From Hyphomicrobiales bacterium (GTDB taxonomy: Bacteria; Pseudomonadota; Alphaproteobacteria; Rhizobiales; Beijerinckiaceae): 25,048 nt of DNA. A program made the position numbers and the translations under genes. Location of the stretch: NCBI GenBank assembly GCA_947374125.1, contig CANCAR010000014.1:1-25048 (forward strand), written 5' to 3'. Positions 16,831 to 23,119 of this stretch are shown here, piece after piece. Positions within the stretch are counted from its first letter, which is position 1. The number at the start of each line of letters is the position of its first letter. Under the pieces are notes generated by a model. That model had not been told where the DNA came from, did no database searches, and worked only from the letters and a program-made list of their open reading frames with translations.

Positions 16831-18345
16831 TTGAAAACGTCGAAAAGGATTGCTTTTTATAACCGCCGGGGATTTTCGGTTTTTGATAATCTTCTATCGG
16901 TGGCGCTTTGGACGATTGCGGGCGTTATGTTGGTGATTGCTTGGCAGTATTTTATCGCTGAGCCGACCACGGCGAATGCGCTGGCGATGCGGATGACGGA
17001 TCTCAGTTCGGCTGCTAAACAATATATTGTCGCCAATGATGCGACCTTAAAATCACAAACCTCGTCCGGGGCCTTAATTTCAGTTCCCGCAGGCCGATCT
17101 TCGAGCACGGGCACGATCCCGGCTAATTCCCTGCAAGGGCAAGGGTTTTTACCTGCGTCCTTTATTGATACCGGTCCCTATAACAATCAAACGTCATTGG
17201 TGATCAAGCAAGCGCTTAATCCGTTGACCAATCTCCCGACCGGACAATTGGAAGCCTATTTGGTACAGGTGAATGGTCGGGCAATTCCGGATCGAATTTT
17301 GGGTCTCGCGACGCAAATCATGGGCGCGTCGGGCGGTTTTTATCCCTCAACTGGCGGCGGAAATATTCGAGGCCTTAAGGGGGGCTGGTTATTACCCATC
17401 GCGCAATTAAATGCGGCGGTCGCTGTTCAACCCAGTCATCTGATGATGGCGGTTACGGGTCTCGGCAATGGCTATAACACGGCGATTGGCGATTATCTCT
17501 GGCGTGACAATATTGGTGTGCCAGAAGCCAATCGAATGAATACCAATATCGATCTCAACTCGAACAGCCTCAACAATGTACAAAACATCACAAGTCCATC
17601 GGCTTTGGCTGCGCTGCATGTGCTTTCGAAATTAGATGCTGAATTGATCATACCTCCATCGACGGCAGCAACGACTGCGACCTATGTGAATCCCAACACG
17701 GGTGTCGAATACCCCTATTATCTACGTCCCGATGGCAAGACGAAACTGAACCTTTTTGATTTGACGACGAAGATTGCGGACGGATCGATGGTTGGTCCGA
17801 GCGGAAAAAACTACCCCAATGGTTTAACGCTTGCCGATGTTTTACCGGTTTATGTGCCGAAAGATCTATATACGATTACGGGGAATGCTACAGGTTCGGT
17901 TGTGAATAAACCCAATTGCGGCGGAACCACCGGTAATTCACACCCCGAATTGGCTAGATTGAGCGCCTATCCGATTTCTGGATATCAGGAGCTCTACCCC
18001 TCGACCCAAACAACGGTCAGCGTTGGGGCTAATACGACGGCGGTGGTGCAAGATGCCGTTCTTACCCAAAACGGTTATAATGTCGCGCTCAATGTGAGTC
18101 ATGTGACGCTGAACATTCCAGATCCGTATAGTCTAACGGCGACATCAAATTCCAACGTCTATGGGGAACGCCAAGCGGTCTATGCGACTGATCTTGGCGC
18201 GTCTTGGCGGATCAATTTCACGAATTTCAGCGGTCAACTGTTTGATGTGAACGGTAATCCAGGGGGGTTTGGAGCGTCGTCTTTGTTCAGCAACACCTAC
18301 CCCATCCAAGCGATTGTTCAAACCTTCTGCTATTATGGGCCTTGA
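16831..18345 (+). CDS. pilV: PilV-type minor pilin / tip adhesin
   Basis: The 504-residue product has a type IV prepilin leader (NRRG-FSVFD, cut after Gly14), a long hydrophobic helix and a middle region matching the shufflon N-terminal domain (ANRMNTNIDLNSNSLNNVQN, about residues 231-250). The Ser/Thr/Tyr-rich C-terminus would be the receptor-binding end. In R64 the C-terminus is swapped by the Rci recombinase among inverted segments and selects the recipient. Here one fixed C-terminus is seen, and the next gene overlaps the stop. Start TTG 16831 is preceded by GGGGAGG. The +5 residue is Asp rather than the usual Glu. Confidence 0.87.
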   Translation: MKTSKRIAFYNRRGFSVFDNLLSVALWTIAGVMLVIAWQYFIAEPTTANALAMRMTDLSSAAKQYIVANDATLKSQTSSGALISVPAGRSSSTGTIPANSLQGQGFLPASFIDTGPYNNQTSLVIKQALNPLTNLPTGQLEAYLVQVNGRAIPDRILGLATQIMGASGGFYPSTGGGNIRGLKGGWLLPIAQLNAAVAVQPSHLMMAVTGLGNGYNTAIGDYLWRDNIGVPEANRMNTNIDLNSNSLNNVQNITSPSALAALHVLSKLDAELIIPPSTAATTATYVNPNTGVEYPYYLRPDGKTKLNLFDLTTKIADGSMVGPSGKNYPNGLTLADVLPVYVPKDLYTITGNATGSVVNKPNCGGTTGNSHPELARLSAYPISGYQELYPSTQTTVSVGANTTAVVQDAVLTQNGYNVALNVSHVTLNIPDPYSLTATSNSNVYGERQAVYATDLGASWRINFTNFSGQLFDVNGNPGGFGASSLFSNTYPIQAIVQTFCYYGP

Positions 18346-18347
18346 TC

Positions 18348-18968
18348 ATGATCTGGCTGATTGCTGTTTTTGCGTTAGCCGGAGCTATTGGATCCTATAG
18401 TGGACGGCTATGGCAGCCGAATTGGTCCTACAAAGACTATTTTTCTGCTCATTTTCGCAACGGTTTTGATGCAACGGACGCCATTTGGGGGCTGGTTGCT
18501 TCGGGCTTTGGTGGACTGCTGATCTTTCTGCGCGGGACAAGTGAGGCTTGGTATTTTATACCCTTTGCGATTGGTGCAGTGTCAGCCACGCGTTCCGACC
18601 ATAAGAGTCTGGAAATTCACGAAATTTCCATCTTTTTGATTGGCATTACAGGGTCAATTTTGCTTGTAAATAATAGTTGCTATATTATAGATAATATGGT
18701 TGGATTAGTCATTCCAATAATTTTTCTCGTTTCGCAAATAGTAGGGATGGTTCAAAATAAAATTGATCAAATATCGGTTGGCGATGTGTTGTTGATGATT
18801 GTGTTCGTACCCTTTTTAAATCAATATTCGATAGTATATTTTATTGTTTTGATCGGTTTAGGATTAACAGTAGAGCGTTTTTTAAGAGGAACTTCTTTAA
18901 TTCCATTGGCACCGATTTTATGTGGATCAGTTTGTATCGTGAGTCTGTTCAGTTCTGTGTCTGTGTGA
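18348..18968 (+). CDS. pilU: Prepilin peptidase, PilU-like (A24 aspartic protease)
   Basis: A 206-residue polytopic membrane protein close in size to R64 PilU and without the N-terminal methylation domain of classical PilD. The two catalytic Asp of A24 peptidases are recognisable: Asp84 in TRSDHKSLEIHEIS and Asp146 in SVGDVLLM (the xGD motif). It would cleave the PilS and PilV leaders. ATG 18348 was chosen; TTG 18342 overlapping the pilV stop is an alternative. From about 18660 to the end the DNA becomes AT-rich, with ATA and TTA codons uncommon in the neighbouring genes. Confidence 0.72.
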   Translation: MIWLIAVFALAGAIGSYSGRLWQPNWSYKDYFSAHFRNGFDATDAIWGLVASGFGGLLIFLRGTSEAWYFIPFAIGAVSATRSDHKSLEIHEISIFLIGITGSILLVNNSCYIIDNMVGLVIPIIFLVSQIVGMVQNKIDQISVGDVLLMIVFVPFLNQYSIVYFIVLIGLGLTVERFLRGTSLIPLAPILCGSVCIVSLFSSVSV

Positions 18969-19003
18969 TGTTTTTCCCATGATCAGCAATTAAGGATTTA
19001 CCG

Positions 19004-19549
19004 ATGAAACTAACCTCACAATTAAACTCTAAATTGGCATGGCGACGCGGGTTCAGCGTTTATGATTTCGTGCTCTATTTGGTCTTGGCACTGGCCGCCG
19101 GCGCTGGTGTGGTATTCATGTACTCAGGCGCCAGCCTGTCACAAAATACGGCCGATGCGCAAAATCAAATTACCCAACTGCGCTCCATCGTTTCCAGCCT
19201 TTATCAAGGCCAATCTGATTATACCGGCCTAACGGTTTCGAGCTTGATCAATCAAGTCCCTAGATCAATGGTCAACGGTACCTCGATCCTTAATCCATTC
19301 AAGGGCACTGTTACTGTATTACCGAGTTCGCAGGCTGGATCGTTTTACATCACCATGGCCAATATTCCGTCCGATGCCTGCGTTTCGTTAGCCACTAAAG
19401 ACTTTGGGCTAGGCGAACTTGGCGTTGTCGTAGGAACTGCTGCTGTTGATCCCGCGACATCGAGTGCTCCAAGTCATCTCGATCCGGCGACGGCTAGAAC
19501 AAGTTGTGCAGCTCAATCTAAATCGGTTTTGTCGTTTCTCTTCAACTGA
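19004..19549 (+). CDS. pilS: PilS-type major type IVb prepilin
   Basis: A 181-residue prepilin with leader WRRG-FSVYD (cut after Gly16) and hydrophobic helix FVLYLVLALAAGAGVVFMYS. The C-terminal half has two Cys (SDACVS and ARTSCAAQ) that would form the D-region disulfide of type IV pilins. The length matches R64 PilS. It would be the main subunit of the thin pilus. An RBS (AAGGA) precedes ATG 19004. Like PilV it has Phe at +1 and Asp at +5. virB11 starts 4 bp after the stop. Confidence 0.87.
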   Translation: MKLTSQLNSKLAWRRGFSVYDFVLYLVLALAAGAGVVFMYSGASLSQNTADAQNQITQLRSIVSSLYQGQSDYTGLTVSSLINQVPRSMVNGTSILNPFKGTVTVLPSSQAGSFYITMANIPSDACVSLATKDFGLGELGVVVGTAAVDPATSSAPSHLDPATARTSCAAQSKSVLSFLFN

Positions 19550-19553
19550 TTTG

Positions 19554-20594
19554 ATGAACACCGACCGTCATGAGCTTAGAGGTGTCATCACAACGCGGTT
19601 ATTACCTTTTCAGACTTTTCTGGAAGATCCGAGTGTTACCGAAATCGTTGCCAATGGATTTGATGAGATATGGGTGGAGCGTCGTAACGGTTGGGATCGG
19701 TATCAAGATGATCGATTGACTCCTTCTTTTATCGATCAATTGGCCCGCACTATTGCAAGTTGGAATGCCCAGCAGATCAACGAGAATACCCCCCTTTTAT
19801 CGGCAACGTTGCCGGAAGGGGAACGCATTCAGATTGTGTTACCTCCAGCCGTTAGATCGGGGCTTTTCAGCCTTACCATTCGCAAACCCTCCGCTTTGTC
19901 GTTAAGCCTTTCTGATATTGCTGAGTCGTCTGCTTTTCGCGATACGCGTGCGTTAGGTATGAGAGATGATCAACGTTTGGATGGGCCAGAAAAGCGGTTA
20001 ATTGAGCTGTTTCAGGCGGGTCTTTGGTCGGAATTTTTGCGCGAAGCGGTTAGAGCAAAACAGAATATCCTGATTTCAGGGGCCACGGGATCCGGCAAGA
20101 CAACCTTATCGAAGGCCTTGATTGCGGAGATTCCCTTAAATGAGCGCATCATCACGATTGAAGATACGCCCGAACTTGTCGTTCCCCATCTTAACAAGGT
20201 TCAGCTTTTTTATTCGATGGGTGGGCAGGGTAGGGCGAAAATATCAGCCAAGCAGCTTCTTGAGGCAAGCTTAAGAATGCGACCGGATCGCGTTTTGCTG
20301 CAAGAGTTGCGCGATGGCACAGCGTTTTATTACCTCAGAAACATCAATTCTGGCCATCCTGGCTCAATCACGACGGTTCATGCTGATTCAGCATCATTGG
20401 CCTTTGAGCAGCTCACTTTATTGGTCAAAGAGAGTGAGGGCGGCCGGGATTTGGATCGCAGTGATATTCGATCAATGCTGCATCAAATGGTCAATGTGGT
20501 GGTGCAGTGTAAGCGGATACACGGTTGTTATATGATCTCGGAAATTTATTTTGACCCTTTCAAGGAAAAGTCTCTCGGAGTTTTTTTAAATTAA
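19554..20594 (+). CDS. virB11: VirB11 secretion ATPase, displaced from the virB cluster
   Basis: A 346-residue VirB11 family ATPase. The N-terminal domain contains DPSVTEIVANGFDEIWVERR. Walker A GATGSGKTT is at residues 176-184. LRMRPDRVLLQELRD at about 240-254 is the Walker B region in its VirB11 form, followed by SGHPGSITTVHADS. VirB11 switches the T4SS between pilus production and substrate transfer. ATG 19554 was chosen (TTG 19551 is adjacent); the longer frame from 19446 lies inside pilS. It is separated from virB10 by about 12 kb of pilus genes. It is clearly VirB11-like rather than PilT/PilB-like. Confidence 0.92.
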   Translation: MNTDRHELRGVITTRLLPFQTFLEDPSVTEIVANGFDEIWVERRNGWDRYQDDRLTPSFIDQLARTIASWNAQQINENTPLLSATLPEGERIQIVLPPAVRSGLFSLTIRKPSALSLSLSDIAESSAFRDTRALGMRDDQRLDGPEKRLIELFQAGLWSEFLREAVRAKQNILISGATGSGKTTLSKALIAEIPLNERIITIEDTPELVVPHLNKVQLFYSMGGQGRAKISAKQLLEASLRMRPDRVLLQELRDGTAFYYLRNINSGHPGSITTVHADSASLAFEQLTLLVKESEGGRDLDRSDIRSMLHQMVNVVVQCKRIHGCYMISEIYFDPFKEKSLGVFLN

Positions 20595-20618
20595 GTATTG
20601 TTTGAGGCGAGGTAGGGT

Positions 20619-20638
20619 AAAAATGGAATTACATTTTT
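20619..20638. terminator. Weak bidirectional hairpin between convergent genes
   Basis: AAAAATG (20619-20625), spacer GAATTA, CATTTTT (20632-20638) is a perfect 7-bp inverted repeat between virB11 (+) and the Cro-like gene (-), overlapping the latter's stop. It gives a T-run on both strands but an AT-only stem, so it is only a weak terminator candidate. Confidence 0.4.
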
Positions 20639-20898
20639 CGTTTAATTGGAATTTCGTCGAAAAGATTAAGTGGTTCAATACATAAAAAATCAGCTAATAA
20701 AATTAATTCACGAGGATTGATATGTCTTTTACCGTTTTCTATTTTTTTAATTTGATGAATCGTTAAACCCAATTCTTCTGATAAGGATTGTCGCGTTATT
20801 CCTATATTTTTTCGATAGAAACGAATATTATTTCCAACACGGACATCGATATCATCGAGTGGCCAAAACTTTGTCCCTAAATTGATTGATCTGGTCAT
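20629..20898 (-). CDS. Cro/CI-type (XRE) helix-turn-helix regulator (89 aa)
   Basis: A small DNA-binding protein with one XRE HTH domain at residues about 20-77 (VGNNIRFYRKNIGITRQSLSEELGLTIHQIKKIENGKR...LADFL). There is no ligand or protease domain, so it is probably a simple dimeric repressor or activator. It is transcribed opposite to all neighbours. Its only reasonable start, ATG 20898, has no clear Shine-Dalgarno sequence. Upstream on its own strand lies a perfect TATAAT (21013-21008) and, 20 bp further, a lux-box-like element (21053-21034), so it is likely activated by the LuxR of this locus. By analogy with QseC of Mesorhizobium symbiosis-island quorum sensing it may tune transfer; this is inference. 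Confidence 0.85.
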   Translation of the reverse strand: MTRSINLGTKFWPLDDIDVRVGNNIRFYRKNIGITRQSLSEELGLTIHQIKKIENGKRHINPRELILLADFLCIEPLNLFDEIPIKRKM

Positions 20899-21007
20899 AG
20901 GTTGGTTGTCTTGATTCGAGGGTAGTTAAGGGTATGGTATTTGGCCATTTTCAATGAAAAATTGTATTTATAGCTCTCGGATCAATGAATTAATCAATCC
21001 TAAATCG

Positions 21008-21013
21008 ATTATA
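21008..21013 (-). promoter_or_regulatory. TATAAT -10 element of the Cro-like gene
   Basis: Reading leftward, a perfect TATAAT follows 20 bp after the lux-box-like element. There is no good -35 at the usual distance, which is the pattern of LuxR class II promoters where the activator replaces -35 contacts. The transcript would start near 21001, giving a leader of about 100 nt. Confidence 0.5.
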
Positions 21014-21033
21014 GCCAATTTGAAATGTGAAAC

Positions 21034-21053
21034 ACCTGTTACAAAAGACAGGG
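21034..21053. promoter_or_regulatory. Canonical-looking lux box
   Basis: ACCTGTTACAAAAGACAGGG has the same 6-8-6 layout as the Vibrio fischeri lux box (ACCTGT-N8-ACAGGT), with 11 of 12 arm positions identical. Its centre is 33 bp from the centre of the TATAAT on the minus strand, which corresponds to a box at about -42.5, the classical LuxR activation position. Confidence 0.55.
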
Positions 21054-21199
21054 TGTAATTATCGACATTCTATTTTGTTTATAACGCCATAGTTGAATTA
21101 ATTGCATAATAACAACTTTAGCGATTATTGACTTCGGCTTTAGTTTAACTGATTTCTAGTCAGCTCTATTCATGGATTGGTCCATCGATGGCGCTAGTG

Positions 21200-21219
21200 A
21201 CATGTCAATTATGACATGT
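21200..21219. promoter_or_regulatory. Palindromic lux-box-like operator before the small gene and luxR
   Basis: ACATGTCAATTATGACATGT is a 20-bp element with perfect 8-bp arms around ATTA, the size of a LuxR-family dimer site. It lies 54 bp before ATG 21274. A TTTAAT at 21225-21230 could be a -10 with the palindrome covering the -35 region, which would fit repression; activation from a later start is also possible. Confidence 0.55.
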
Positions 21220-21273
21220 AGAATTTTAATTTGTTCTGCTTCATTAAACTTACATCCGAACAGGGGGTTAGTT

Positions 21274-21456
21274 ATGCAGAAAAAACCAAATCTAAAGAAT
21301 AAAACAGCAAATAACGAACATGTCGTTTCGTATGTCATCGGATGTCTATGCTTTTGTGTCGTTGAGCTTGAAAGTATTGGTAAAGTAACACTCAGCGAAG
21401 AGTTGATAGAATACATACAGAAAATAAATAAAAATTATAAAAATACTCTCCATTAG
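21274..21456 (+). CDS. Small unknown protein encoded just before luxR (60 aa)
   Basis: I do not recognise this protein. ATG 21274 has AGGGGG (21262-21267) at good spacing and lies downstream of the palindromic operator. The product has a basic N-terminus (QKKPNLKNK), a hydrophobic middle with two Cys (VVSYVIGCLCFCVVELESIG), and a charged helical end (LSEELIEYIQKINKNYKN). The middle could be a short membrane segment or the core of a small dimer. It sits 8 bp before luxR and shares its transcript. Its place in a LuxIR locus suggests a modulator of LuxR (an antiactivator in the manner of TraM or QseM), but no sequence similarity to those is visible to me. Confidence 0.6.
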   Translation: MQKKPNLKNKTANNEHVVSYVIGCLCFCVVELESIGKVTLSEELIEYIQKINKNYKNTLH

Positions 21457-21464
21457 GAGCTGAT

Positions 21465-22190
21465 ATGAAAGATATAGATCTAATTACAAATAAACTTGAG
21501 ATCTGTAAGAGCCTTGATGATATGCAAATATTGATTAAGGAAATTGCAAATTATTATGAAGTCGATCATTTGGCGTATCACGTTGTAACCAACGAGCACG
21601 CGGCGCGCCATTTGGCTCTCGTAACCTATCCTGATGAATGGGTTAAGCATTATATTGATCAAAATTTGGTCAATATTGATCCTGTGGTTCAAACAGCCTT
21701 AAGCGGTGTTTTGCCATTTAGTTGGGGGGAATTAAAGAAAGATACGCCGCAACTTAAAAAAATGTTCGGTGATGCTCGTGATATTGGGCTTGGAAACCAA
21801 GGTTTAACGTTTCAGGTGCGGGACCAATACTCAAAATTTGCCATCTTAAGTTTAAATGCCGAATCTTCCGATGAGTCTTTTTTGAAATTTACGAAAGAGT
21901 ATCGTCGCGATTTTATGATGCTGTCTTATATGATCCATAATCGAGTTCAGACGCTTTCGGCGTTAACGGAGCGAAAGGTTCGTCTTAGCCCGAGCGAACT
22001 TGAGGTTGTTAAATGGGCGGCTGCTGGAAAAACCACGGATGAAACGGCGATGATCCTCGGGAAATCAACGCGGATGGTCCGCGCCTTTTTGGATTCGGCT
22101 CGCCACAAGCTAGGAGCAGATACGAAAGCCCATGCCGTAACCAAAGCATTGCAGATGAGATTAATAGATCAAATTTCGATTATCCGATGA
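21465..22190 (+). CDS. luxR: LuxR-family acyl-homoserine-lactone receptor
   Basis: A 241-residue quorum-sensing regulator. The N-terminal autoinducer-binding domain keeps the signature residues Trp59, Tyr63, Asp72, Pro73, Trp87 and Gly113 (YPDEWVKHYID...IDPVV...FSWGEL). The C-terminal HTH keeps Glu178 and Gly188 (SELEVVKWAAAGKTTDETAMILGKS). Unusually, the stretch normally TVxxH reads MVRAF, so the recognition helix region deviates from the family. The start has AGGAG at 21455-21459. It should bind AHL made by the LuxI encoded downstream and act on the lux-box-like sites in this region. Confidence 0.93.
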   Translation: MKDIDLITNKLEICKSLDDMQILIKEIANYYEVDHLAYHVVTNEHAARHLALVTYPDEWVKHYIDQNLVNIDPVVQTALSGVLPFSWGELKKDTPQLKKMFGDARDIGLGNQGLTFQVRDQYSKFAILSLNAESSDESFLKFTKEYRRDFMMLSYMIHNRVQTLSALTERKVRLSPSELEVVKWAAAGKTTDETAMILGKSTRMVRAFLDSARHKLGADTKAHAVTKALQMRLIDQISIIR

Positions 22191-22206
22191 TTCTTATGAT
22201 TTGTAA

Positions 22207-22226
22207 AGATGTCAATATCCCCATGT
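22207..22226. promoter_or_regulatory. Degenerate lux-box-like site before luxI
   Basis: AGATGTCAATATCCCCATGT matches the palindrome at 21200-21219 at 14 of 20 positions, with 9 of the first 10 and all of the last 5 identical. It lies in the luxR-luxI gap, 92 bp before the luxI start. An extended -10-like TGtGATGAT (22241-22249) follows at a suitable distance. Together they suggest positive feedback of LuxR on luxI. Confidence 0.4.
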
Positions 22227-22318
22227 CATTGTTACCGCGTTGTGATGATCGGAAAAAAAATAGAAGTTAGTCCCATCGAAGCGGCGAATTTCAGATGCGC
22301 CAATCACCGGAGGCTAAC

Positions 22319-22987
22319 ATGCTTATTTCATATCAAAACAGACTCGCTCAGTTCTCGCGTTATGATGTTCAAAATACGCCGTTGATTGATCAGATGTTCC
22401 GTGCTCGTAAAGAAATTTTTGAAAAAGACCTTGGTTGGGTTCAGACGGCTGATAAGGATTATGAGATCGACGAATTCGATGGCGGTTATCCGATTTATTT
22501 GATGTCGGTTGATCAGAAGACCGGTCAACTGCTCGCTTCGTTGCGTTTACTGCCTACGACCGGCAAGAATATGCTTAATTCGGCTTTTAGCTCGATGTTC
22601 AATGACGATGTGGATATTTCCAGCCCGACCATTATGGAATGCACCCGGTTTGCCGCCAAGTGCAACGGGGACAAGACCGGGGGTGCCTCCAACCTTGTAA
22701 GCCGCGGTATTTCGGAATTAGTCCTTGGGCTCCACCGGCTATCTGTTGATTACGGCTTTACCCAGATTTCTGGTGTTTTTAGCTCTAATATGAAGCGGTT
22801 TTATCGCCGGACCGGTTGGGAACCAGAAATCCTTTCTTCTGTGAATGACGAAAAATGCGGCAAAGTGTATGCTGGCTTATGGGATGTGAACGCAGCCGAC
22901 GAGAGCGCAATTCGCTCAAAGCTCAATTTTCATGATGACATCGAAATCTACTTCGAAGACTTCCAAGCCGCTAAGGTTGCTGCTTAA
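22319..22987 (+). CDS. luxI: LuxI-family acyl-homoserine-lactone synthase
   Basis: A 222-residue autoinducer synthase that makes N-acyl-homoserine lactone from S-adenosylmethionine and acyl-ACP. The invariant residues are visible: Arg30 and Phe34 (MFRARKEIF), Trp40 (DLGW), Asp51 and Asp54 (YEIDEFD), and the conserved ECTRF block near residue 102, followed by the C-terminal RFYRRTGWEPE region. Length is typical. ATG 22319 has GGAGG upstream; the frame extends to 22295 without a better signal. The acyl chain cannot be predicted from sequence alone. Confidence 0.95.
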   Translation: MLISYQNRLAQFSRYDVQNTPLIDQMFRARKEIFEKDLGWVQTADKDYEIDEFDGGYPIYLMSVDQKTGQLLASLRLLPTTGKNMLNSAFSSMFNDDVDISSPTIMECTRFAAKCNGDKTGGASNLVSRGISELVLGLHRLSVDYGFTQISGVFSSNMKRFYRRTGWEPEILSSVNDEKCGKVYAGLWDVNAADESAIRSKLNFHDDIEIYFEDFQAAKVAA

Positions 22988-23009
22988 AAATTGATGCTTT
23001 CGCGAGGAA

Positions 23010-23029
23010 CCCCGCCATTTTAGGCGGGG
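23010..23029 (+). terminator. GC hairpin downstream of luxI
   Basis: CCCCGCC (23010-23016), loop ATTTTA and GGCGGGG (23023-23029) form a perfect 7-bp GC stem 22 bp after the luxI stop. No U-tract follows, so it is an imperfect intrinsic terminator or an mRNA-end stabiliser. Confidence 0.45.
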
Positions 23030-23119
23030 AGGTAAGGGAGAGCGCCCGGCGGATGCTTCTCTTTTGATCCGATCCTTCTCGTATGTTTTCAGACCTGGCT
23101 AAGGTCGTTCCGCAGGGCA

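Larger units (their letters stand above)
20899..21273. promoter_or_regulatory. AT-rich divergent regulatory region of the quorum-sensing module
   Basis: This 375-bp gap has no convincing gene. It holds a candidate LuxR-dependent promoter reading left into the Cro-like gene and a palindromic lux-box-like operator reading right into the small gene and luxR. The interval between the two boxes (21054-21199) is AT-rich with no other repeat I could see. An in-frame extension of the small gene back to 21172 would put the palindrome inside coding sequence and is not favoured. Confidence 0.6.

Noticed and set aside
21172..21273. Longer start for the 60-residue protein
   Set aside because: It would place the 20-bp palindrome inside coding sequence and has no RBS, while ATG 21274 has a good one.
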